The notes under the pieces are model-generated. The model had not been told where the DNA came from and made no database searches. It saw only the letters and a program-made list of their open reading frames with translations. DNA of 64,000 nucleotides, taken from PMG-095 sp049324695. GTDB lineage: Bacteria; Myxococcota_A; Polyangia; Polyangiales; Polyangiaceae. The position numbers were made by a program, and so were the translations under genes. Location of the stretch: the NCBI GenBank assembly GCA_049324695.1, contig JBMOMJ010000005.1:62001-126000 (forward strand), given 5' to 3'. This document shows, in pieces, positions 1-7,266 of the stretch (positions are counted from its first letter, which is position 1; every line of letters starts with the position of its first letter).

Positions 1-1
1 A

Positions 2-2560
2 GCCAATGCGGCCGTCGAGGAGCCGCCGCGCCCGAAGAGCACACTGCCCGCGCCCCAGAAAGCAGATGTCGCCCGCGACGGTACGGATCTCGGAGCCGGA
101 ATCCGCCAGGCGCTGGCTGAAGTGCCACCCGACTCGGCGGCCCGCATCGTGATGTTGAGTGATGGCGTGCGCACCCGCGGTGACAGCAGCGAAGCCGCTC
201 TTGCCGCCGCTGCTCTGGGCGTGCCGATCGACGTGGTGCCGCTCGATCAAGGTCGCATCACCGACGTGCGCGTGATCGCGGTAAGAGCTACATCGCGCGC
301 CGCGCAGGGCGAGGCCATCGATTTGCGCGTGGTGACGCAGTCGAGCGAAGAAGCCGAGGTTGAAGCGCGCGTTTATCGCGATGGCGAGTTGATTCGTTCG
401 GGGCCAGCGCGGCTCGCACGCGGTGAAGACGTGCTGTTTCTGCGCGAAGTTGCGCCCGGCCCCGGCCTGCACCGCTACGACGTGGAGCTCAGCGCGCGGC
501 GGCCAGAGCAGGATCGTGCTCCAGACGACAACGCCGGTTCGGCCTTCGTGCGAGTGCGCGGGCCCACGACGGCGCTGGTCTTGGACAGCGATGCTGCGCT
601 GACGGCGCCGTTGCAGCGCGCGCTGAGCGCCGCCGCTTTCGAAGTCGAGGTAGGTGGACCCGTCAGCGTTCCGAGCGATTTGGCTGGCTTCGCTCGCTAC
701 GATTTGGTCGTACTAGGTGATATCAGCGCCGCGGAATTGGCGCCTGCTCAGCTCGAGGCACTGCGTGGTTACGTGCGCGATCTGGGCGGAGGTTTGCTAC
801 TGATGGGCGGCGATCGCGCCATGGGCCCCGGCGGCTACGCGCGCACGCCAATCGAAGATATCAGTCCCGTTTCGTTCGATCTCAAGCAAGAGCAACGTCG
901 GGCAAGCCTCGCCGAGGTGATCGCTGTCGACTATTCGGGCTCGATGGCGATGAGCGCCGGCGGAAAAACCAAGCTCGAACTCGCTAACGAGGCCGCGGCG
1001 CGCTCAGCAGATTTGCTCGGCGCCGGCGACCGCTTGGGCGTCATGCATGTCGACACCGCCGTGAGCTGGACGGTGCCGCTCGCTCCGGTGGCGGACAAGG
1101 CGGACATTGCCAATCGCATTCGCAAAGTTGGCCCAGGTGGCGGGGGCATCTTCATCGATTTGTCGCTGAGCGCGGCGTACGACGCGCTCGGGCGCGAGCA
1201 CGTCCAACTCAAGCATTTGTTGTTGTTTTCGGACGGAAGTGATGCCGAAGAGCGCACCAATGCGTTTAGTTTGGTCAGCGCTGCCCGCAAACGCGGCATC
1301 ACCACCAGCGTGGTCGCGCTCGGCACCGGGAGCGACGTGCCCGCCCTGTCGCGCATGGCAGAGCTGGGCGCTGGTCGCTTTTATTTGATTGAGGACGCGA
1401 CGCGCTTGCCGTCGGTGTTTGCGCAGGAGACGATCCTGGCGTCGCGCAGCGCGATCAACGAGCTGAATTTCATTCCAGAAGTCGCCGCGCAGGGTCCGGT
1501 GCTGCGGGGTATCGATTTCAACCAGACGCCGCCGCTGACTGGCTACGTGGTAACAATTCCGAAGGCGCGCACGCAGGTGTTGTTGCGCGGACCCGAACAC
1601 GATCCGATTCTTGCAACGTGGTCAGCGGGTGTTGGGCGCGCGGGCGCGTTTACGAGCGACTACGAAAATCGCTGGGGGCGAGCCTGGATTCAATGGGAGG
1701 GCGCGGCACGCCTGTTTGCTCAGGTTGCGCGCGATCTCTCGCGCCGCATCGACGATCCACACGTGCGCTTCGAGACCGAAACCATTGGTGGAGAGCTCCT
1801 CTTGCGAGCTACGGTGTTCGACGATCGCGGTCGCCACGAGAGCCTGCGCCGCCTGCGAGCGCAAATTGCGGGCCCCGATGGGCTATCGCGCACGCTGCCG
1901 CTAGAGGCAGTTGGGCCCGGCAGCTATGCGGCGAAGCTGCCGATTTCTCGCCCTGGAGCGTACCTCTCGACATTGGTGGACGAGCAGCACGAACAGGCAC
2001 TCGCCACGACGGGTGCAGCGCTATCCGCAGGCGAAGAATTGCGGCCGACGGGTACGGATCGCAGCGAGCTCGCTCGCATCGCCGAAATCAGCGGCGGGCG
2101 CGTGCGCGACACACTTGCGGGGATTTTTGGCGAGCGCGAAACTCGGCGTTTTGCATACGATCCACTGAGTCACTGGCTGACTCCCCTCGCCGCCGCGCTG
2201 CTTTTGCTTTCGGTGGGGGCGCGCCGTTTGTCACTTCCGGAATGGCACCCACGCCGCACAGCGGCATCCACCACACCGAGCGCACACGGCGGAACCGGCG
2301 GGCGCACCTTGGGTCGGCTGCGGCGGGTGAAAGCCGAGCGCAGCGCAGAGCTAGCCGCGCCGGAGCGCAGCGCGGAACCCCAGCTCAGCGAGCCCAAGCC
2401 GGAGCGCGCTGTGCAAACCCCGGTTCCGCCCATCGAAGCCAAACGCGCCCCATCCAAACCACCACCACCACCAACAGCACCCGCAGCGCCGCCCGGCGAA
2501 CGCCCAAAAACGGCTGCCGAGATCTTGCTCGAACGGCGTCGCTCGCGCTCGGAGCGTTGA
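2..2560 (+). CDS. VWA / glutamine-amidotransferase-like membrane protein (5' truncated by window edge)
   Basis: The reading frame is open from the first bases of the window, so the true start lies upstream. The visible part (about 852 residues) begins inside a first VWA-like domain ending in RIVMLSDG. An Ig-like stretch follows, then a class-I amidotransferase-like fold (about residues 188-286, with GGGLLLMGGD) and a second VWA domain starting near residue 307 with the metal-binding motif DYSGSM. A hydrophobic segment near residues 722-740 is followed by a Pro/Glu-rich cytosolic-looking tail. This architecture is known from bacterial BatA-like or DUF1355-type membrane proteins. They probably work in protein-protein scaffolding at the envelope, and no catalytic cysteine was seen in the amidotransferase-like part. 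The exact role is unknown. The family call is firm and the function is not. Confidence 0.8.
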   Translation, partial: ANAAVEEPPRPKSTLPAPQKADVARDGTDLGAGIRQALAEVPPDSAARIVMLSDGVRTRGDSSEAALAAAALGVPIDVVPLDQGRITDVRVIAVRATSRAAQGEAIDLRVVTQSSEEAEVEARVYRDGELIRSGPARLARGEDVLFLREVAPGPGLHRYDVELSARRPEQDRAPDDNAGSAFVRVRGPTTALVLDSDAALTAPLQRALSAAAFEVEVGGPVSVPSDLAGFARYDLVVLGDISAAELAPAQLEALRGYVRDLGGGLLLMGGDRAMGPGGYARTPIEDISPVSFDLKQEQRRASLAEVIAVDYSGSMAMSAGGKTKLELANEAAARSADLLGAGDRLGVMHVDTAVSWTVPLAPVADKADIANRIRKVGPGGGGIFIDLSLSAAYDALGREHVQLKHLLLFSDGSDAEERTNAFSLVSAARKRGITTSVVALGTGSDVPALSRMAELGAGRFYLIEDATRLPSVFAQETILASRSAINELNFIPEVAAQGPVLRGIDFNQTPPLTGYVVTIPKARTQVLLRGPEHDPILATWSAGVGRAGAFTSDYENRWGRAWIQWEGAARLFAQVARDLSRRIDDPHVRFETETIGGELLLRATVFDDRGRHESLRRLRAQIAGPDGLSRTLPLEAVGPGSYAAKLPISRPGAYLSTLVDEQHEQALATTGAALSAGEELRPTGTDRSELARIAEISGGRVRDTLAGIFGERETRRFAYDPLSHWLTPLAAALLLLSVGARRLSLPEWHPRRTAASTTPSAHGGTGGRTLGRLRRVKAERSAELAAPERSAEPQLSEPKPERAVQTPVPPIEAKRAPSKPPPPPTAPAAPPGERPKTAAEILLERRRSRSER

Positions 2561-2652
2561 AAGGCCCGGGTCGTGTGCAACAACGTTGGTCGCCCGCGCG
2601 GGAACTGCTAGCTCGATGGGCGCGGACGAATCACTTGGTCGATGGGCGCGGA

Positions 2653-3318
2653 GTGATACTCTGCCTGCGATTGAGACGGATCTCGTTTGCCATTTCGTTC
2701 GTCGGGCTCGCATGCTCGGGATCGCCCCTTCCCTGCGCAGGAGCCAGCGGCTGCCCGCGAGGTACGGAGTGCCTGGCTTCACGCTGCGTACTCGAAGGCG
2801 GCGCGCCGGTGCCGAGCAACACACGCCGCCTGTTGCTGCGTCCCTCGGCGCTCGCGCTGGCGTCGAACGCTGAGCAACGCGACGGTTTGGCTCCCAGCGT
2901 TACGCTCGGTCGCGCCTCCACCGCCAAGACAGCACTTTATGTTCGTTTCGACTCGAGCTGGCGCGAGCGTGGTCGTGTGGTTTCGGGCTTTCTGCTGCTG
3001 GAGCCACTCGCAGGAGCAGCCAGCAGCGAGGACGTTGCGCTCGAAGTTTGGCGCGTCAGTCGCGCCTTCACCGGAGAAAACCTGTCGTGGTCGGCGCAGC
3101 CCGGCTTCGAACCGCCGTTTGCGCGGGGCGTCGGCCGTGCTGCGCCCGCAGCTCCGGTGCGCATCGACGTCACGGAGATTCTGCATTTTCTTGCGGCACA
3201 CCCGGCGGAGGATCACGGCCTCGCGGTGCGCGCCGCCGGCAATGCGGAAACCGGCATCACCTTGTCGACCGGCGCTGATGGTGGCCTGCCGCCCCGCCTA
3301 GATGTTTATCTGGAGTGA
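2653..3318 (+). CDS. Secreted DNRLRE-like domain protein
   Basis: A 221-residue protein with a GTG start. It has a short basic N-terminus and a hydrophobic stretch ending in GLACSG, which could be a signal peptide or a weak lipobox (position -3 is Gly, which is atypical). A short Cys-containing segment follows. The rest resembles DNRLRE/disaggregatase-like domains found in myxobacterial exoproteins: an RLLLRPSALALAS start, a conserved LYVRFD strand, VWRVSRAFTG, and a C-terminal RLDVYLE strand. Such domains are usually structural parts of secreted proteins. No in-frame ATG fits, and TTG at 2671 is an alternative start. The gene lies 92 bp after the VWA gene and converges on ilvE. The family match was judged by eye only. 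Confidence 0.6.
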   Translation: MILCLRLRRISFAISFVGLACSGSPLPCAGASGCPRGTECLASRCVLEGGAPVPSNTRRLLLRPSALALASNAEQRDGLAPSVTLGRASTAKTALYVRFDSSWRERGRVVSGFLLLEPLAGAASSEDVALEVWRVSRAFTGENLSWSAQPGFEPPFARGVGRAAPAAPVRIDVTEILHFLAAHPAEDHGLAVRAAGNAETGITLSTGADGGLPPRLDVYLE

Positions 3319-3328
3319 CACGCGGTCG

Positions 3329-3344
3329 AGCGCCACGCGGCGCT
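3329..3344. terminator. Short hairpin between convergent genes
   Basis: AGCGCC-acgc-GGCGCT forms a perfect 6 bp stem with a 4 nt loop. It fills the 26 bp gap between the DNRLRE-like gene and ilvE, which converge here. There is no U-tract on either side, so it may be only a weak bidirectional terminator. Confidence 0.4.
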
Positions 3345-4442
3345 TCAGAGCACCCGGTGCATCCAACCGTGTGTATCGGGTGCGTTGCCGTGCTGGATAG
3401 CCAGGAGGTGGTCGCGAATGCGCATCGCCACCGGCCCGGTCTCCCCACCGTGCACGCTCCACTCGCCGCCTTCGAACTTCACCTGACCAACCGGCGTGAT
3501 CACGGCGGCCGTTCCGCACGCGAATACTTCAGTCAGCGCGCCGCTCGTGAGATCGCGCTCCCAGTCTTCTACGCTGATGGTGCCCTCCGCAGCCTCATAG
3601 CCGAGCTCCGAAGCGAGCGTGAGAATGCTGTCGCGCGTGATGCCGGGTAGCAGCGAACCGGTCAGGCGCGGCGTCACGAGCTTTACTTGATTGCCATTCT
3701 GGTAAACGAAGAAAAGGTTCATTCCGCCCATTTCTTCGACGAAGCGCCGCTCGCAGGCGTCCAACCAAATCACCTGCTGGCAGCCGTGCTCGATGGCGCG
3801 CTGCTGTGCAACGAGGCTTGCTGCGTAGTTGCCGGCGCATTTGGCTTCGCCAGTGCCGCCGGGGGCCGCCCGCACGAAGTCCTTGCACAACCAGACGCTG
3901 AGCGGCTTGATGCCTTGCGGGAAGTAGGCGCCCGAGGGCGAGCCGAACAGGAGAAACAGGTACTCCTTCGCCGGGCGCACGCCGAGCGCTGCCTCGGTCG
4001 CGAGCATGAGTGGACGCAAGTAGAGGCTCTCACCTACGTCACCGGGAACCCAGTCGCTCTCGTTTTTGATGAGCACATCGGAGGCGGCTACGAAGGCGTC
4101 AATTGGCAGCTCCGGCATGGCCAAACGGCGTGCCGACGCGTTGAAGCGGCGCGCGTTGGCGTCGGGACGAAACGTGGCGATCCCCCCACCCTTCTGCCGG
4201 TAAGCCTTGAAGCCTTCGAAAATCGCCTGACCATAGTGCAGAACCGAGGCAGCCGGGTCGAGCGTGATGGGAGCGTACGGCTCGAGTTTGCCCGAGTGCC
4301 AACCGATGTCCGCGCTGTAGCGCAAGCTGACCATGTGCTCGGTGAAGATTCGACCGAACCCAAGATGCTGCATAATCGCGGCGCGCTCACTTGCGCTGAC
4401 CGGCGCGGTTTTGCGATGAATTTCGAAGGCTACTTCGCCCAT
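3345..4442 (-). CDS. ilvE: Branched-chain-amino-acid aminotransferase
   Basis: A PLP-dependent class IV aminotransferase for the last, reversible step of leucine, isoleucine and valine synthesis (2-oxoacid plus glutamate). The protein is 365 residues, the size of the BCAT family that includes the eukaryotic-type enzymes rather than the roughly 310-residue E. coli form. Seen directly: YGQAIFEGFKAY near residue 70, YLRPLMLATE near 141, and the PLP lysine (about K201) in GEAKCAGNYAAS. The C-terminal EVFACGTAAVITPVG motif is also typical. It is divergent from the DJ-1-like gene at 4581, with 138 bp between. No attenuator or T-box was recognised upstream. Confidence 0.95.
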   Translation of the reverse strand: MGEVAFEIHRKTAPVSASERAAIMQHLGFGRIFTEHMVSLRYSADIGWHSGKLEPYAPITLDPAASVLHYGQAIFEGFKAYRQKGGGIATFRPDANARRFNASARRLAMPELPIDAFVAASDVLIKNESDWVPGDVGESLYLRPLMLATEAALGVRPAKEYLFLLFGSPSGAYFPQGIKPLSVWLCKDFVRAAPGGTGEAKCAGNYAASLVAQQRAIEHGCQQVIWLDACERRFVEEMGGMNLFFVYQNGNQVKLVTPRLTGSLLPGITRDSILTLASELGYEAAEGTISVEDWERDLTSGALTEVFACGTAAVITPVGQVKFEGGEWSVHGGETGPVAMRIRDHLLAIQHGNAPDTHGWMHRVL

Positions 4443-4580
4443 GACCCAGACGCTTCACATAGCATGAAACCGGCGTGAACCCCGCTGATGCAGGTGTCCC
4501 ACCTCGGCCGGCCGTGCATGAGGTAGAACCAGTTCTTCGCGCGAGGCGCGCGGAAAGCGCGTTAGTCTCGTGAACTACCC

Positions 4581-5192
4581 ATGCGCACCCACGCTCGCCG
4601 CGTCGCTGTCATCGTCTTCGACGAAGTCGAGTTGCTCGATGTCGCGGCGCCATTGGAGGTGCTTTCGGCGGCGGGGAGACGCTGGAATTTCAGGCCATTC
4701 AAGCTCGAATTGCTGGCTCCGCGAGCCGGGCTCGTCACTACGCGCAATCAGACTCGTTTGGAAGCGACCGGCGAGCTCGCGCAGGCCGCTCCCGCCGAAG
4801 TAGTGATTGTGCCCGGAGGTTATGGCGCACGTCGCTTGGCGGAAGCGCCCGCGGACCTCGCCGAGCTCACGCGCATCGCCACAGGTGCCGAGCTCGTAGC
4901 AGCGGTGGGCAACGGCGTACTCGCGCTCGCGCGTGCTGGCTTGTGTGGAAGCGAGCGCATTGCGGTCTCGTCGGAGCTGGCAACCGAGCTCGAAGGCGCA
5001 ATCGACCGGGCCGCATGCGACACGACCGCGCGGCTCGTGGAGGGAACGCGCGTCTTGACGGCCACGGCTACCGGTTCGGCGTTGGAGCTCGGGCTCGCCA
5101 TCATTCGCCGCACTTTCGGCTCTAAAATGGTTTCGCTCGTAGCCGCCGAACTCGGTCTCGACACGAAGGAAGTGCTCGAGATCCGCTACTGA
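4581..5192 (+). CDS. DJ-1/PfpI-family protein lacking the nucleophilic cysteine
   Basis: A 203-residue single-domain DJ-1/PfpI protein. The family core is clear: VAVIVFDEVELLDVAAPLEV at the N-terminus, then VIVPGGYGARRL, then the DTTARLVEGTRVLTATATG strand. The nucleophile elbow, normally written like VCTGALLLA, here reads VGNGVLALA, so the catalytic Cys is missing. The protein is therefore unlikely to be a glyoxalase or deglycase of the usual kind. It may be a ligand-binding or regulatory relative, or an isonitrile-hydratase-like paralogue that lost activity. Its last 7 bp overlap the end of the convergent DJ-1 gene. The family is certain and the function is unknown. Confidence 0.8.
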   Translation: MRTHARRVAVIVFDEVELLDVAAPLEVLSAAGRRWNFRPFKLELLAPRAGLVTTRNQTRLEATGELAQAAPAEVVIVPGGYGARRLAEAPADLAELTRIATGAELVAAVGNGVLALARAGLCGSERIAVSSELATELEGAIDRAACDTTARLVEGTRVLTATATGSALELGLAIIRRTFGSKMVSLVAAELGLDTKEVLEIRY

Positions 5193-5725
5193 ACCAGTAG
5201 CTTGTCGCGCTGCTCCTCTTCGACCGCCGCGCCGCACAAACGCCGCACCAACGCGAACGAAAATTCGAACGCCGTACCCGCGCCGCGACTCGTCACGATG
5301 CAGCCGTCTTCGACAACGGAAGAGGTTTCGAAGCGTGCGCTCGGCAGCTCGTAGCCCGGGTAGCAGGTAGCACGGCGACCCTTCAAGACCCCGGCACTCT
5401 CCAGCACCGTAGGCGCTGCGCAAATCGCCGCCGTGAGCTTGGAGGCGGCCACGAAACGTCGAACCAGCGCGATCACTCGCGCATCGCCCTGCAGGTGCGT
5501 TGCCCCCGGTTGCCCTCCGGGCAACACCAGCGCGTCGAAATCCAAGCCCTCTACATCGTCGAGTGACACGTCGGCTTGCACCACGATGTCGTGAACGCCG
5601 CGTACGTGCAGACCGCTGAGTGCAGCCGCGGTGACGGCCACGCCCGCGCGGCGCAATACATCGAGCACGGTCACGGCTTCGATTTCCTCGAACCCCTCAG
5701 CCAAGAGAAGAATCGCTTTCGGCAT
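5186..5725 (-). CDS. DJ-1/ThiJ family protein (YajL-like)
   Basis: A 179-residue protein of the DJ-1/YajL type. These are oxidative-stress and protein-repair proteins reported to act on glyoxal adducts. The start was set at the ATG at 5725 because GAGGAG lies a few bases upstream and the protein then begins MPKAILLLAEGFEEIEA, as in the family. Glu in FEEIEA and the nucleophilic Cys in AAICAAPTVL are both present, as is PGGQPGATHL. The family is certain. The substrate cannot be read from sequence. It is convergent with the Cys-less paralogue at 4581-5192. Confidence 0.88.
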   Translation of the reverse strand: MPKAILLLAEGFEEIEAVTVLDVLRRAGVAVTAAALSGLHVRGVHDIVVQADVSLDDVEGLDFDALVLPGGQPGATHLQGDARVIALVRRFVAASKLTAAICAAPTVLESAGVLKGRRATCYPGYELPSARFETSSVVEDGCIVTSRGAGTAFEFSFALVRRLCGAAVEEEQRDKLLVQ

Positions 5726-5785
5726 GACTACTCCTCGATAGCGAGCTTCGTGCCAATACGTATGCCTGGCAAGGCTCATGTAAGG

Positions 5786-7201
5786 CTACGGCGCCGCCGC
5801 CGGCGCGCAATCCACTACCGACAGTAGGCGTTGTCCGCCGCGTGTGCGCGCGCGCAGAAGCCGGCCCGAAGCAGCCGCCAGCAGCTCCGACGCCGCAAGC
5901 TCGGGCGCCGACTTCAGTTCACCCAGCTCGAGAGGGTTCGCCGCAAGCGGCGTGACACGCGATTCTGCCTCACTCGGTACGGACAACCACGCCCAAGGCC
6001 TGCCGGACGGAGGAGTCGCATCGAACAACAACGAAGGCAGCCCGGCGGTCTCACCCAGATCCCAACTGTGAGAGGCTGTGCTGCCGTCGGGCCGCACCAA
6101 CACGGCTTCTGCTCCTGGACGTGCAAGCCCAGGCCCTTCGTGATCGTCGCGGTACACAACGAGCGCGCCGCCATCATTGGTTGGAGCCATTTCGAAAGCG
6201 ATCACATGCGCCGTGTTTGGCGTGATGCGGTGCGGAGCTCCCGTCGGCGTCCCACTTTCGGACAGCGGTACGACCTCGATGGCGCTCGGGCCTTCGTCGA
6301 CCAGGGTTTGCTCGGTGAGTCCGGCGTCGTACTCGCTGGGCTTTCCGAGAGCTGCTTTGGGGGGGGTCGCGGCGCCACGCACGATGAAAGCGAGCAGGTA
6401 CCCTCCCGCGCGCTTCACCAAGCGCGGCGACTCCATTTCACCGGGGCGGCTCGAGGCAACGGCGGCCACCTCACCCTTCGGAGTTAGCTTCTCCAGATCG
6501 ATTCGCGCGAGCGCGACGCTACCGCGGCCTTTCTCGAGCTTCGTAAACGCCACCAAGCCGTCACTGCCGGAAATCTCGAACGAGAAAGCGGCCGCGTCGC
6601 GGCGCACGCCCGAAATTTCGCCGCCGCGGCGCACGGACTTCTCGTCAAAGGGAGGGTCCAACGCAACCAACCGCAGAACCACGGACGACGCGTCGCTGTC
6701 CGCGATCACCGCAACGAAGCCTCCCTTGTGAGGAGCAAGCGCCGGCGGCTCGACGTCACCGAACACGCGCCCTAGTTCGACGCGCGTACCGGAGCTACCG
6801 TCGGCATTGGTGAGCGCGACGAAAGCATGATTTTGGCCGCGTTGGCTCTCGAGCCCGCCAACCGCAAAGCGCTGTGCGTCGGCGCGCGCGCTCCCGAGTT
6901 CAACAGCGAAGGGCAACTCGACGTCGCGGTCCTCTTCGTCTTGCTCGTCATCGAGGCGCGGCGCCTTCGCTGGAGGTGAGCCGAGAACCAGTGCGGGCCC
7001 GTTAGCCAAGGCGCGACACGCAAATGCTGCCTGCGGTTCTGACGCACGCGCAACTGCGCTCGCGGATCCGGCCGGTGGTCCGCCGATCTTGTTCGGTACT
7101 GCTTTCTTGCGGCACGCAGCAAGGCTGGCGACGAGAATGCACAGAACCGTGGCGAGCTCGGGCGCGCGGCGAGCCGTCCTGTTGCGCCAAAGCGAGAGCA
7201 T
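5786..7201 (-). CDS. Putative lipoprotein of unknown function
   Basis: A protein of about 471 residues with a basic N-terminus, a hydrophobic stretch and the lipobox LAAC followed by RKK, so it is probably a lipid-anchored periplasmic or outer-membrane protein. The ATG at 7201 was chosen; an in-frame TTG at 7237 would add 12 residues and push into the divergent plsB promoter region. The body contains repeated beta-strand-like blocks (e.g. GGYLLAFIVRG, GGALVVYRDD), suggestive of a beta-propeller. No catalytic motif was seen. Similar orphan lipoproteins are common in myxobacteria. Function unknown. Confidence 0.7.
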   Translation of the reverse strand: MLSLWRNRTARRAPELATVLCILVASLAACRKKAVPNKIGGPPAGSASAVARASEPQAAFACRALANGPALVLGSPPAKAPRLDDEQDEEDRDVELPFAVELGSARADAQRFAVGGLESQRGQNHAFVALTNADGSSGTRVELGRVFGDVEPPALAPHKGGFVAVIADSDASSVVLRLVALDPPFDEKSVRRGGEISGVRRDAAAFSFEISGSDGLVAFTKLEKGRGSVALARIDLEKLTPKGEVAAVASSRPGEMESPRLVKRAGGYLLAFIVRGAATPPKAALGKPSEYDAGLTEQTLVDEGPSAIEVVPLSESGTPTGAPHRITPNTAHVIAFEMAPTNDGGALVVYRDDHEGPGLARPGAEAVLVRPDGSTASHSWDLGETAGLPSLLFDATPPSGRPWAWLSVPSEAESRVTPLAANPLELGELKSAPELAASELLAAASGRLLRARTRGGQRLLSVVDCAPAAAP

Positions 7202-7266
7202 CCAGGCGTCAGTACTCGCGGGCGGCAAATCCGGCAAGTATGATGCCCCCGCCAGCGGAACCCACC

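Noticed and set aside
1618..2652. Upstream extension of the DNRLRE-like gene inside the VWA gene
   Set aside because: This part is an out-of-frame shadow of the VWA gene; the signal-like N-terminus starts at the GTG at 2653.
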